DNA of 64,000 nt from Pyrinomonadaceae bacterium (GTDB taxonomy: Bacteria > Acidobacteriota > Blastocatellia > Pyrinomonadales > Pyrinomonadaceae): assembly GCA_030841085.1 (NCBI GenBank), contig JAVEDP010000023.1, positions 1-64,000 on the forward strand, given 5' to 3'. The notes below the pieces were generated by a model. That model ran no database searches. It saw nothing but the letters and a program-made list of their open reading frames with translations, and was not told where the DNA came from. Both the position numbers and the translations under genes were made by a program. This document shows, piece after piece, positions 25,622 through 35,295 of the stretch (position 1 is the stretch's first letter; the number at the start of each line of letters is the position of its first letter).

Positions 25622-27602
25622 GACCGAACAAGCGGCTCACGAGCGGCTTACGAAGAAAACGGCGCTGGCGGTTTTTTCTTCAGACGCGCTTTCTTCTACG
25701 GCCTATGCCACTGAGGAAATCCTGCTGGTGCTGGCCGCGGCCGCGGCTTACGGCCAGGCAGGCGCGTTTAAGTATGTGGTCCCGATTTCTATCGGCATCG
25801 GTGTGCTGCTCGTTATCGTCGCAACCAGCTACCGGCAAACGATTCACGCCTACCCATCGGGCGGTGGCGCTTATATCGTTGCCAAAGAAAACCTCGGCAC
25901 AAATGCCGGACTGGTCGCCGGCGCATCACTACTGGTTGACTATGTTTTGACGGTTGCAGTTTCAATTGCTGCCGGAGTTGCCGCTATTACTTCGATGGTC
26001 CAGGGAACACGCTACGCCTGGCTGGACCACCACAAAGTTGTACTGTGTTTGATTTTCATAACCTTCATCGCCATTGCCAACCTTCGTGGCGTGCGTGAGT
26101 CAGGGAGTCTTTTCGCCGCGCCGACCTATGCGTTCCTGATTAGCTTTCTTTTTATGATTGGTTATGGGCTCTTCAGCTATTACAACTACGGCGGCGCTGC
26201 GCCCATCCCAGGCCCTGAAGAGATCAAGATTGCGGAAGGATACAAGCTCCAGCCGATCACGCTGTTTTTGATTCTCGGAGCTTTCTCAAACGGTTGCGCT
26301 GCGCTCACAGGAATCGAAGCGATCTCGAACGGTGTTCCTGCATTCAAAAAACCGGAAGCGAAAAATGCTGCGGCCACACTCGTCTGGATGGCCTTATTGC
26401 TGACGGTGATGTTCCTGGGCACGAGCGTCCTGGCTTATCTCTATGGAGTTCACCCGCACGCGAGTGAAACCGTGATTTCGCAGTTTGCACGAATCATGTT
26501 CACGGGGCCGCTGGCCTGGTTCTACTACGTCGTGCAAATTACGACCGCGTTGATTCTGGTACTAGCCGCTAATACATCATTCGCCGATTTTCCGCGGCTG
26601 GGTAGTTTATTGGCGCGTGACCGGTTTCTGCCGCGCCAGTTTGCGACACGCGGCGATAAGCTGGTTTTCTCAAACGGGATTGTGATGTTGGCGATCTTTG
26701 CCAGCGTGCTTGTCATCGCGTTTGGTGGCGACACAAGCCGCCTGATTCCTCTCTATGCCGTGGGCGTTTTCCTTTCTTTCACTCTCTCGCAGTCGGGGAT
26801 GGTCCGCCACTGGCTTAAAGTGCGGGCGCAGTCGCCAAAGAAAAAGAAGCCGCGGCGACGGCCCGAGGATGACATCCACTTCACTCAAAGCACCGTCGAT
26901 AGAGAAACGTTGCCCGATGCAGAACTAGAAGCGTCTGAGCAACGCGGATCCACTTTCGTCACGGACGAAGTAACCAACAGCACACACTGGAAAAAATCCA
27001 TCGTAATTAATGCAGTAGGCGCCGTCGCCACATTCATCGTGCTCTGCGTCTTCATTGCCACCAAGTTCATACACGGCGCTTGGATAATTGTGCTGGTCGT
27101 TCCGCTACTCGTCCTCATGTTTCGCGCTATTCACAAACACTATACGATCGTAGCCAAACAACTCTCGACGGAAGGACTGGGGGAGATTCGTCCCATCAAT
27201 CACACAGTAATCGTGCCCATCTCCGGGATACATCGGGGCGTCGTCGGCGCGCTTCAATATGCCAAATCCATTGCTCCCGATCATGTTCAGGCCGTCTATG
27301 TGGACTTCGATGAGGAGGCCACGGCGAAGTTACGCGAGAAGTGGGAGCGTTGGGGGGCGGGAGTGAAACTGGTGGTGCTGCCATCGCCCTATCGCGAACT
27401 TACGCGTCCTTTGCTGCGTTACATCGCTCGGCTCGAACGAAAGCATGACAATGATATGGTGACAGTAGTGCTGCCTGAATTCGTTCCCGCTAAGTGGTGG
27501 CAACATTTGCTGCATAATCAAAGTTCGCTCATGCTCAAAGGCGCGCTGCTCTTTAAGAAAGGTGTGATCGTGACAAGCGTGCCTTATCATTTGGAAAAAT
27601 AG
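25578..27602 (+). CDS. kimA: KimA-like high-affinity potassium importer (KUP/APC family)
   Basis: A 674-residue transporter with about 12 helices and a C-terminal cytosolic domain. Resemblance to Bacillus KimA (YdaO) is strong from memory: LSSDALSSTAYATEEIL, YPSGGGAYIVAKENLG, LVDYVLTVAVSIAAG, LTGIEAISNGVPAFK and an ending LHNQSSLMLKGALLFKKGV. KimA imports K+ with H+ and is inhibited by c-di-AMP through its cytosolic domain. A charged insert of about 50 residues (KKKKPRRRPEDD and following) between later helices is longer than in Bacillus. Start is TTG with gggagg ten bases upstream. Confidence 0.88.
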   Translation: MAAELKRFIIGRALRTEQAAHERLTKKTALAVFSSDALSSTAYATEEILLVLAAAAAYGQAGAFKYVVPISIGIGVLLVIVATSYRQTIHAYPSGGGAYIVAKENLGTNAGLVAGASLLVDYVLTVAVSIAAGVAAITSMVQGTRYAWLDHHKVVLCLIFITFIAIANLRGVRESGSLFAAPTYAFLISFLFMIGYGLFSYYNYGGAAPIPGPEEIKIAEGYKLQPITLFLILGAFSNGCAALTGIEAISNGVPAFKKPEAKNAAATLVWMALLLTVMFLGTSVLAYLYGVHPHASETVISQFARIMFTGPLAWFYYVVQITTALILVLAANTSFADFPRLGSLLARDRFLPRQFATRGDKLVFSNGIVMLAIFASVLVIAFGGDTSRLIPLYAVGVFLSFTLSQSGMVRHWLKVRAQSPKKKKPRRRPEDDIHFTQSTVDRETLPDAELEASEQRGSTFVTDEVTNSTHWKKSIVINAVGAVATFIVLCVFIATKFIHGAWIIVLVVPLLVLMFRAIHKHYTIVAKQLSTEGLGEIRPINHTVIVPISGIHRGVVGALQYAKSIAPDHVQAVYVDFDEEATAKLREKWERWGAGVKLVVLPSPYRELTRPLLRYIARLERKHDNDMVTVVLPEFVPAKWWQHLLHNQSSLMLKGALLFKKGVIVTSVPYHLEK

Positions 27603-27680
27603 ATTTGAGGGACTTGCGAACGTAGGCCGAGTTGACGAAATTCAGTTGCCGTGTGGAAGATGAGTGCCGGGCTTCAACTT

Positions 27681-28055
27681 CTAATTGGTGGCCGCATCAG
27701 CATCACCGGTTCGGCCGGCAAGAAAACATGAGCGGCAATAGACCGGGCGGCCTTGAGAAGGATAAAAGGGAACAGTAGTCTGCTGACCGCATTGTGCGCA
27801 TTGGACTGAAACTTCGATGCGTTGTCTCACACCGGACGTTTGCGCTGCGGTGATGGCGGCCAGTCTTTCATTCTTCGCTTGCTTGCATGGCTTGCAACGC
27901 TTGGGTTCGTTCTGTAAACCTTTGTCATGGAAGAAAGCTTGCTCGCCTGAAGTCCAAATGAAGTTCTCGCCGCAATCTACGCATTTGATGCTGCGATCGG
28001 GATGTTCGGCTTCGGAGCTGGATTTCAAACTACCGACTTGATCTTGTTCTTGCAT
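27681..28055 (-). CDS. Double zinc-ribbon protein
   Basis: A 124-residue protein with two separate zinc-binding units: CVDCGENFIWTSGEQAFFHD...RCKPCK (the probable zinc-ribbon domain seen in many small bacterial proteins) and CAQCGQQTTVPF...YCRSC. The second resembles the CxxC-x17-CxxC ribbon often found in RNA-helicase-associated or cold-shock proteins. Function unknown, nucleic-acid binding possible. ATG at 28055 has gggag nine bases upstream, better than a start at 28085. Confidence 0.72.
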   Translation of the reverse strand: MQEQDQVGSLKSSSEAEHPDRSIKCVDCGENFIWTSGEQAFFHDKGLQNEPKRCKPCKQAKNERLAAITAAQTSGVRQRIEVSVQCAQCGQQTTVPFYPSQGRPVYCRSCFLAGRTGDADAATN

Positions 28056-28293
28056 GTTCGCTCTCCCGGGGTCGTTCGTTCCCACTATTGAAAGGCCACT
28101 TGGAAGCGGTGGTACTCGTTGTCTTGAAGGAGCCGCTGTTCTTTCCTGGCGAGTATCGGGGTGAGCGTCGGCTACCTCGAACAGGCAAGCAGTTGGAAAA
28201 AAGTATAACTATGGCGAAAATGTGTCAAGGTAAAAAACAAGCGGCCTTTGAGAGCAATACCTGGCCGCAGACTAACCGGGCCATAATTAAGCA

Positions 28294-29610
28294 ATGAAAA
28301 TCCTGGTGATAGGTTCCGGCGGCCGCGAGCATGCGCTGATTTGGGCGCTAAAACAGAATTCTGCGTCGCCGCTGAAGATTTATTGCGCGCCCGGAAATGC
28401 GGGAATTGCGCAACTAGGTGAATGCGTCAATATCGCCGCCGACAAACATTTCGAGTTGATTGAGTTTGCGCGAGCGAATGCGATCGACCTCACGATTGTT
28501 GGTCCGGAAGTCCCACTGGCTAACGGCATCGTTGATGAATTTCAAAACAGCGGGTTGAAAATTGTCGGACCGTCGCAAGCAGCAGCGCGCTTGGAATCGA
28601 GTAAAGCGTTTGCAAAAGATTTCATGCAACGTCATGCGATTCCGACCGCTGACTACGTCGTTGCGCATTCAAGTGACGAAGCCTTGAGCGCCGTGCGAAG
28701 CGATAGGTTTGGCGACACGAATGCGGCGGTGGTCGTCAAGGCGGATGGCCTCGCCGCGGGCAAAGGCGTGATCGTCGCGCGTTCGCGAGCTGAAGCTGAA
28801 TCCGCGATCGCTGAACTGTTAAGCGGAAGTGTAGTTGCGCAGGAAGCAGCGAATCAGATTTTGATCGAAGAAGCACTCGAGGGAAGAGAAGTGTCGGTTC
28901 TCCTTTTCGCCGATGGCCATGATTACGCGCTGATGCCCGCCGCCCGCGATCATAAACGCATTGGGGAAAACGACACGGGCCCAAACACCGGAGGCATGGG
29001 CGCGATAACCGATGCATCCATCATAGACCCGGAAGTACTTGACCAAATTGTACGCGAAGTTGTTGAGCCAACTCTCAAGGGCGCAGTCATGGAAGGCTTC
29101 CCGTTTCGCGGCGTTTTGTTTATCGGCTTGATGTTGACTGCGGCCGGGCCAAAGGTGTTGGAGTACAACGTGCGCTTCGGCGATCCGGAAACGCAGGCAA
29201 TTCTAATCAGGCTCGAATCTGATTTGGCCGAAATTTTCCAGGCGCTGGTGGCTGGTCGCCTGCGAGAGGTCGACATTCGTTGGCGCGAAGGCTCGTCCGC
29301 TTGCGTGGTGATTGCAAGTGAAGGTTATCCCGGCGCGTACCCCACGGGCGCGCCAATCACAGGGTTGGATCGCGTCATTGTCGGCCCGGCGTTGCAGGTC
29401 TTCCATGCGGGAACGTCCTGGTCGGAAGGGGGCGAGTTGGTCACCGCTGGAGGCCGAGTCCTCGGTATCACGGCGTGGCAGCCGACTTTGGATGCCGCCC
29501 TGGCCCGGTGCTACGAAGCCGTAGACCAGATTGACTGGTCAGGTAAACAATTCCGGCGCGACATTGGCCGGTTTGGGCAAGGCGAGAAAGCCAGCGGGTT
29601 CAGAATCTAA
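28294..29610 (+). CDS. purD: Phosphoribosylamine-glycine ligase
   Basis: A 438-residue ATP-grasp enzyme catalysing step two of purine synthesis: phosphoribosylamine + glycine + ATP to GAR. The start MKILVIGSGGREHALIWAL is diagnostic. ATP-grasp elements are visible: VVVKADGLAAGKGV, ILIEEALEGREVSVL, DHKRIGENDTGPNTGGMG and LEYNVRFGDPE. Length is normal. It stands alone here, without other pur genes. Confidence 0.97.
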   Translation: MKILVIGSGGREHALIWALKQNSASPLKIYCAPGNAGIAQLGECVNIAADKHFELIEFARANAIDLTIVGPEVPLANGIVDEFQNSGLKIVGPSQAAARLESSKAFAKDFMQRHAIPTADYVVAHSSDEALSAVRSDRFGDTNAAVVVKADGLAAGKGVIVARSRAEAESAIAELLSGSVVAQEAANQILIEEALEGREVSVLLFADGHDYALMPAARDHKRIGENDTGPNTGGMGAITDASIIDPEVLDQIVREVVEPTLKGAVMEGFPFRGVLFIGLMLTAAGPKVLEYNVRFGDPETQAILIRLESDLAEIFQALVAGRLREVDIRWREGSSACVVIASEGYPGAYPTGAPITGLDRVIVGPALQVFHAGTSWSEGGELVTAGGRVLGITAWQPTLDAALARCYEAVDQIDWSGKQFRRDIGRFGQGEKASGFRI

Positions 29611-29916
29611 GCTGTAAGTAAGAAGATTGGCCGCGCCCCCGCCCTCACGGACGGGCTACTAACTGCCGGTCCTTCGGACCTACGAATTAAACTAGCTCCA
29701 TTACCAAGGTTTGGTTTGCCGGTTCTGGAAGGCAACGCGTCTCAACTGTTATACTCCACCTTCGTTTGGCAGTCGTATTTTGAACCCTTCGCAATTATTC
29801 ATCGTACAAACATATGCGGACGGCCAGAAGTTAAGGTGGGCGGGTTCGGCCTGCCGTCGCGCGGGGATTTTTGGCATAAACGATCTAACATCCAATCGCT
29901 AGAGGATCGGTGAAAA
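29611..29916. other. Intergenic region upstream of pspA
   Basis: A 306-bp gap with a small hairpin (ggtccttcggacc) and a TATACT at 29750-29755 that could be a -10 element but has no convincing -35. No sigma-54 site is recognised. No gene seen. Confidence 0.5.
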
Positions 29917-30654
29917 ATGGGACTCCTTAGCAGAATCAAACGTTCGGTGCGCGCGCTGTTCGGCGGCATCATCGAATCAACCGAGAATCCCGAGCTCATA
30001 CTGCAGCAAACCATTCGCGACATGCGCGACCGCGTGCCGGAACTAAATAATTCCGTGGCGCAGGTGATGGCCACCGAAAAGCTGCTGGCGAAAAACAAGG
30101 AACGGCTGGAAACCCAGGTCGTCGATCTGGATTCAAAAATAAAAGCCTCGGTAAAACTGGGACGCGACGATATCGCCACCGCGTACATCGGCCAGTTGGG
30201 TCAGGCGCAAATGGATCTGCAAAAAACCGGCCAGCAACTCGAGCATGCGACGCTGGCGTCGGTACAGGCGTTGAAAGCACGCGACAATTATGTGTTGCAG
30301 ATGCAGCGACGCACGGCCGAAGCGATGCAGTTGATCAATCAATCCAAGCAGGCGCGGCTTCAGGAACAGTTGGCCGCGACCATGGAATCGTTCCAGATTG
30401 GCGACGATGCCTCGACGTTCAATGAAATGCGCGACAAGATCGATCGCCGCGCCGCGGCTGCCGAGGCAAAGTTGCAGCTCGGTTCCGCATCTGTAGACAA
30501 TCAGATGCAGGACATCGAACGCGAAGCAATGGACATGCAACTGCAGGACAAGCTGCTTGCTTACAAACGCGAGATGGGGCTTTTGCCGGCGGCGTCTGGC
30601 GGCGCTCCTCAGGCGCTCCCCGCCGAAGGCGAGAGCGGGGCGAGCAGGAATTAG
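29917..30654 (+). CDS. pspA: PspA/IM30 (Vipp1) family membrane-remodelling protein
   Basis: A 245-residue coiled-coil protein. An amphipathic N-terminal helix (MGLLSRIKRSVRALFGGIIE) binds membrane and ENPELILQQTIRDMRDRV is the family start. Long heptad-repeat helices run from about 25 to 215, ending in a flexible tail. ESCRT-III-like PspA proteins form rods or rings that stabilise stressed inner membranes. The partner gene at 30727 follows by 72 bp. No PspF or PspBC-type gene is nearby. Confidence 0.9.
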   Translation: MGLLSRIKRSVRALFGGIIESTENPELILQQTIRDMRDRVPELNNSVAQVMATEKLLAKNKERLETQVVDLDSKIKASVKLGRDDIATAYIGQLGQAQMDLQKTGQQLEHATLASVQALKARDNYVLQMQRRTAEAMQLINQSKQARLQEQLAATMESFQIGDDASTFNEMRDKIDRRAAAAEAKLQLGSASVDNQMQDIEREAMDMQLQDKLLAYKREMGLLPAASGGAPQALPAEGESGASRN

Positions 30655-30726
30655 ATTGGAACTCGGTAAAGCTGTTGCGTCGGATTAATGCACTGAAGAA
30701 GCGTCGTACTCGATAGTTCAAGTTTT

Positions 30727-31563
30727 ATGGCCGAGTTCCCCAAGTTTGATTACAAGTATTTGAAAGAGGCATTCAAGGAGCCTCTGAATTTCTGGGGTCT
30801 GGCGAGCTTTGCGGCAGTTGCCGCTTTTGCTCAGGACGTGACAGTTCTCGCCGGGGCCCTGGTCGCTGAAACAGCCTACTTAGCAACCGTGCCAGCCAGC
30901 TCATTTTATCGCCGTCTCGTCGACCGCCGCGAGAAGCAACGCCTGCTCAAACAGCGCGACCAGCAACGCGAAGCCTCGATCAAGCTTTTCGATCCGCGCG
31001 AGCGTGAAGCCGTCGAATATTTGCGCTGGATGAAGAACCAGATCTACTCGAACTACAAAAAGTTCACCGGCACCAAACAAGTCCCGCAAAACATTCAGAG
31101 CCTCGATCAACGTTGGGAAGATTTTGTCGATCTGCTTGATGTTTACCGTCGCAGGAAACACCATCTTCGATCCATAAATCGCCAGGCGGTTCAGAATCAA
31201 CTCGTACAAGCCGAGCGTGCGGTCCAGGTTTCCCGGGACGATCGCGAGCGGCGCATTCAACAGTCGAATGTCGAGATTCTCAGAAGGCGAGTAGCGGCTT
31301 TTCAGGATATCGAGCGCTCGGTGAAATTGGTTGAAGGCCAGTTACAGTCCATCGAAAACTTTTTTGGTTTGGTCAACGACCAAGTTGTAACTCTACCAAC
31401 GCCTGAACGCGTCTCTTCGCTCGACTTTGAACAGCTCAGCGACTCGATTGCCATGACCAAGCAGATGCTGGAAGAAACGTCAGACACCTTTGCCGCCCTC
31501 GATACTCACAATCGCACCATCGGCAACTACGAACTGCTGCTCAACAGCGGCTCCTCGAAATAA
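30727..31563 (+). CDS. PspA-linked coiled-coil protein of unknown function
   Basis: A 278-residue protein. One hydrophobic hairpin region (about residues 22-58) is followed by long charged helices (LLKQRDQQREASIKL; QVSRDDRERRIQQSN; SVKLVEGQLQSIENFF). Similar size and coil content to PspA but with a membrane segment, suggesting a membrane anchor or regulator for PspA. That is inference from position. Confidence 0.62.
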   Translation: MAEFPKFDYKYLKEAFKEPLNFWGLASFAAVAAFAQDVTVLAGALVAETAYLATVPASSFYRRLVDRREKQRLLKQRDQQREASIKLFDPREREAVEYLRWMKNQIYSNYKKFTGTKQVPQNIQSLDQRWEDFVDLLDVYRRRKHHLRSINRQAVQNQLVQAERAVQVSRDDRERRIQQSNVEILRRRVAAFQDIERSVKLVEGQLQSIENFFGLVNDQVVTLPTPERVSSLDFEQLSDSIAMTKQMLEETSDTFAALDTHNRTIGNYELLLNSGSSK

Positions 31564-31573
31564 CTAGCATAAC

Positions 31574-31715
31574 CATCCGCAGATTCCGCAGATTTCACAG
31601 ATTAAATAAGAGAGTCAGACAATAGATAAACAGTCGGAAATAATGCCGGGTGTTTAATGGCTGGTGCCCTGGTTTCCTATTTTTATAATCGGTGTAATCT
31701 GCGAAATCTGCGGAT
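31574..31715. repeat. atccgcagattacgcagatt element, copy 3
   Basis: Left arm 31574-31602 (atccgcagattccgcagatt) and right arm 31687-31715 (aatctgcgaaatctgcggat) around about 85 bp of non-coding DNA. Confidence 0.82.
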
Positions 31716-31878
31716 AGCGCCCGGTCATGATTACTGACACGCATCCCGCGAAATATTTTTCTAGTATCGCTGCGATTGGAGTGTGGTAGCGTCGCAAATC
31801 CGCCCCATTCCCCGCGCGCTGAGTGCCTCAAAACGACCGCTAATCAGTAGTTTAGAACTTAACGTAGTGCCTCAATAA

Positions 31879-31925
31879 ATACACTATAATGCATTGAAAA
31901 AAAAGATGACCACTACATATTGACA
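31879..31925 (+). promoter_or_regulatory. Two NrdR-like boxes upstream of nrdJ
   Basis: atacactataatgcat at 31879-31894 and ccactacatattgaca at 31910-31925 each agree with 11 of 16 positions of the NrdR consensus acacwatatatwgtgt. They lie exactly 31 bp apart (three helix turns), the spacing known for tandem NrdR sites. The second covers the -35 hexamer. NrdR represses ribonucleotide reductase genes when ATP/dATP is bound. Confidence 0.45.
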
Positions 31926-31948
31926 TCCGACTTTCAAAGGAGTATATT
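31920..31948 (+). promoter_or_regulatory. Strong sigma-70-type promoter of nrdJ
   Basis: Perfect TTGACA at 31920-31925, a 17-bp spacer and TATATT at 31943-31948. The start would be near 31955, giving a leader of about 215 nt with a hairpin at 32127-32154 (ctcgtgct/agcacgag) just before the coding sequence. No cobalamin-riboswitch box is recognised in the leader. Confidence 0.7.
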
Positions 31949-32168
31949 CCGCTGCGCTTGAGGACGAGGCGGGTTGACTTGGAGCAGCGGCAGGCCCCTG
32001 AACTGCTCTCCAGCTGAATTTTTCGCTTCGAAATAAAGCCAACCGAAGTATCCGCTACACATGATAAGCGAACGCACGTCTACTATAATGTAGTCGTAGA
32101 ACCGTCTTTGAAACTCCCGATAATGGCTCGTGCTGGTATTACCCCGAGCACGAGAAAGGCAGATTAGA

Positions 32169-34850
32169 ATGAGCGCAGCCATCGGCAAAACCACCCCCGC
32201 AGCAAACGCATCTCCAGCCACCACTCCGGCTCCGACCACACGGCGGAAAACTCAGCCGCTGGGACTGAACGCCAAGCGTGTAATCAGCAAGCGCTACTCG
32301 CTGAAGGATGCGAAGGGACGCGCGCTGGAAGAATGGCCGGATATTGTTCGCCGCGTGGTGGGGCATGTTTCGGCTGCGGAAAAAGACGGGCAAAAGCGCG
32401 ATGAGTTTTTCGCTGCGATGAGTGACGTTATGCTGGCGCGCGAGTTTGTTCCCAACACGCCTTGCCTGGTTAACGCCGGCAAAACAAATGGTCAACTTGC
32501 TGCCTGTTTTGTGCTGGATGTGCCCGACTCGATAACCGGCATTATGGATCACGCCAAGGCTGCGGCGACGATTCATCAAACCGGCGGCGGTACCGGCATG
32601 ACTTACGAATTTCTGCGTCCCTCAGGCGCGCTCGTTGGATCAACTCGCGGCGTTGCTTCCGGTCCAGTGTCGTTCATGAACATCGTCAATCAGGTTACTG
32701 ACGTCGTGAAGCAGGGCGGCGTACGTCGCGGCGCCAACATGGGCATGATGCGCGTTACGCACCCGGACGTGCTGCGCTTCATTCACGCGAAGAACGATCA
32801 GCATTCGCTGACGAACTTCAACATCTCGGTCAACGTTACCGACAAGTTTCTGAAGGCCGTTGACGAAAACGAATGGTTCCAACTCGAGTTTGACGGCGAG
32901 CCCTGGAATGATTCCATCAAGGATCCGGTGCGCGATTTCGAAGACTATGTGCTTTACCGTCGTTCCGATGGAACAACGGTAACTTTCCCGGACAAGCTGG
33001 CTTTCGAGACCGCGGACCTCAGCAGCTGCGCCATTGAGGAAGCGCCGCGGCCGGGCATGGTTTACGCGCCCGACATTTGGAACCGCATCGTGGCCAGCGC
33101 GCACAAGTATGCTGAGCCTGGCATCGCCTTCATCGACGAAGTAAATCGTCACAATCACATGATGAAGTCGATGGGCCCGATCTATTCGTGCAACCCGTGC
33201 GGCGAGCAGTTTCTGCATTTCTCAAACTCGTGCAACCTCGGTTCAATCGATCTTGCGAAGTTTTACGATCCGGAAAAACGCGTCGATTGGGATCGGCTGC
33301 GCGAAGTGACGCATCTCTGCACGCGCTTTCTCGACAACGTCATCGACACTTGCGCCTGGCCGCTGCCGGAAATTCAGGACGTCGTGTCGCGCACGCGGCC
33401 GGTAGGCCTGGGCGTGATGGGCTTTGCCGATCTCTGTTTGAATTTGAAAGTTACTTACGGCACGCCCGAGTCAATCGACTTGATGGAAGAGATGATGGGC
33501 TTCATTCGGCGCGAGTCTTGGAACGCCAGCATCAAGTTGGGCGCCGAGAAGGGCGTGTTTCCGGAATTTGAACCGAACCGCGAAGCTTACGAAGATTTTC
33601 TTTACAACCAGATCGGCATTTCGCGCGATGTGAAACTGACGCCGCGCAACTATGAAGTGACCACGATTGCTCCGACCGGCACCATCTCGCTCGTTGCGGA
33701 AACGTCGAGCGGGATCGAGCCAAACTTCTCCTGGGCCTATGTGCGCAAGGATACGTTGGGCACGCGGACCTATGTGCATACCCTCGCGGCCCAGGCGTTG
33801 GGCATTGAAGTCGATCAGACTGAGAAGGAGTCTATCGACAAAGCAGCCGATTACGTTTGCGAACACGAAAGCGAGTTGCCGCCGCATTTCATCTCGGCAA
33901 TGAACATCAGCGCCGAGCAACACGTGCATGTGCTGGCCGCAGCACAGCGCAACGTCGACAACAGTGTTTCGAAGACTTGCAACGGCGCGGTCAACGACAG
34001 CGTTGAGTCGGTCGATAGACTTTATCGATTGGGACGACAGCTCGGTTGCAAAGCTGTTAGTTATTACCGCGACGGCTCGCGCGACAATCAAGTGCTGACT
34101 TCGATGAAGGCGTCGGACTTGCCGGGCGCGCCGAACTTAACAGTGAGCAGCGAGTTGGCTTGCAACCCCGAAGCGATCGTAGAAGTTTTGGATGAGCCGC
34201 CGGCCACTCATGCTGATGCCGCGATCATTGCGCCAATAGGCGCCGACGCCGAGGTCGCCGCGCGACAACAGATCCAAGCGGACACGGCAGCTTCAAATCA
34301 GCCGGTGGGCAGCGGCCCAACGCCGCGCCTTCAGACACAAGCTCAGATCGAGGCCATTCGTATCGAGCGGCCGCGCGAGTTGAGCGGCGCCACCTGGCAG
34401 ATTCCGTTTGACGGGCAGAACCTCTACGTCACCGTCAATCACGATGGCAAGATGATTCAGGAAGTGTTTGCCACTGGCCCAATCTCGGGCGGCGTGGGTC
34501 TGCTTGCTTCAAAGATGCTGCGTGGTGGTTTCGATGCGGCCGAAGTTGCTTACAGTTTGAACAAAGTGACCGGCACGCACGCGGTCTGGTTCAACGAGCG
34601 CTTGTTGACTTCGCCTGAACAGGCCGTAGCCGAATGCATCATGATCACCAACCGCCGCGTGCAGCAGTTGCCCGACTCCGCGCGCGCGCTTGGTAAAACT
34701 CAGCACTCAGTACTCAGCACTCAGCACTCTTCTCCGGTCGGCGCCATCATGTCCAACATGATCGGCATCTGCCCCGAATGCCACGGTCAATTGGAACACG
34801 CGTCGGGCTGCGACTTCTGTCGCGATTGTGGTTATTCGAAATGCAAGTAG
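32169..34850 (+). CDS. nrdJ: Adenosylcobalamin-dependent (class II) ribonucleotide reductase
   Basis: An 893-residue enzyme reducing ribonucleotides to deoxyribonucleotides with AdoCbl as radical source, so it works with or without oxygen. Key features: [10 protein letters not shown]...GQLAACF (redox Cys pair region), HQTGGGTGM, the active-site loop [10 protein letters not shown] (thiyl Cys and Glu), a TSCPD domain (about residues 725-840) and a C-terminal Cys-rich ribbon (CPECHGQLE...[12 protein letters not shown]) for re-reduction. Between the last two lies an odd stretch, [11 protein letters not shown], encoded by a heptamer tandem repeat. ATG at 32169 is used; residues before it would be out of family. 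Confidence 0.95.
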   Translation: MSAAIGKTTPAANASPATTPAPTTRRKTQPLGLNAKRVISKRYSLKDAKGRALEEWPDIVRRVVGHVSAAEKDGQKRDEFFAAMSDVMLAREFVPNTPCLVNAGKTNGQLAACFVLDVPDSITGIMDHAKAAATIHQTGGGTGMTYEFLRPSGALVGSTRGVASGPVSFMNIVNQVTDVVKQGGVRRGANMGMMRVTHPDVLRFIHAKNDQHSLTNFNISVNVTDKFLKAVDENEWFQLEFDGEPWNDSIKDPVRDFEDYVLYRRSDGTTVTFPDKLAFETADLSSCAIEEAPRPGMVYAPDIWNRIVASAHKYAEPGIAFIDEVNRHNHMMKSMGPIYSCNPCGEQFLHFSNSCNLGSIDLAKFYDPEKRVDWDRLREVTHLCTRFLDNVIDTCAWPLPEIQDVVSRTRPVGLGVMGFADLCLNLKVTYGTPESIDLMEEMMGFIRRESWNASIKLGAEKGVFPEFEPNREAYEDFLYNQIGISRDVKLTPRNYEVTTIAPTGTISLVAETSSGIEPNFSWAYVRKDTLGTRTYVHTLAAQALGIEVDQTEKESIDKAADYVCEHESELPPHFISAMNISAEQHVHVLAAAQRNVDNSVSKTCNGAVNDSVESVDRLYRLGRQLGCKAVSYYRDGSRDNQVLTSMKASDLPGAPNLTVSSELACNPEAIVEVLDEPPATHADAAIIAPIGADAEVAARQQIQADTAASNQPVGSGPTPRLQTQAQIEAIRIERPRELSGATWQIPFDGQNLYVTVNHDGKMIQEVFATGPISGGVGLLASKMLRGGFDAAEVAYSLNKVTGTHAVWFNERLLTSPEQAVAECIMITNRRVQQLPDSARALGKTQHSVLSTQHSSPVGAIMSNMIGICPECHGQLEHASGCDFCRDCGYSKCK
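34701..34733. repeat. Heptamer repeat inside the nrdJ coding sequence
   Basis: Four to five copies of actcagc/actcagt, the same unit as at 2584-2653 and 62559-62707, are translated in frame as [11 protein letters not shown] near residue 850. They fall in the linker between the TSCPD domain and the Cys-rich tail, where length variation is tolerated. Confidence 0.92.
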
Positions 34851-35295
34851 TGGGGAATGTTAGTATTCGGGCGTGTCGGGATAGCGGGTGGATTAGTGTT
34901 GGAACCGCTGAAGTGTGGTCGGCAATGGCGATCGGTGCACAACTCACCAGTTAGAAGCGTTACCAGGCATCACCCAAGTCGGCGGGTGGGTTATAGAAGC
35001 TGGGTTGATATTCAGTTACGAAGCTCAGATAGAATTTCGTTTATCGGGCAACGGATAGTTTGTTTTCTGCACCTCCATAGTTTCGAGTAGCCGGGAACTC
35101 ATCTCCCGCGTCAATCGCCCCATTAGTTTCTCGGAGTTCACTCGCTAACGGCCTAAAAGTTCTAAACCTTGAGCCCTTCGAATGGTATCGTTCTTAAAGA
35201 TTTCTTCAGTTAACTCGTGCTCTGATTACATACATCAACGGAGTCTTTCATTCCGATTTCTACCCGCTTGAACTATTGCGGGAGCCGGGGCGGTA
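34851..35295. other. Long gene-free interval before the AT-rich island
   Basis: 445 bp with no credible gene, hairpin family or heptamer tract, in contrast to most gaps in this window. The composition becomes more AT-rich toward 35295. It marks the boundary of the 35.3-39.4 kb gene group. Confidence 0.6.

Noticed and set aside
31950-32168. Cobalamin riboswitch in the nrdJ leader
   Set aside because: No B12-box-like sequence; only simple hairpins seen.
31934-32239. Minus-strand 101-codon frame over the nrdJ promoter and start
   Set aside because: Conflicts with a clear promoter and the nrdJ N-terminus; no motif.
34857-35090. Plus-strand 77-codon frame after nrdJ
   Set aside because: No ribosome site, no protein-like pattern, and nothing recognised.
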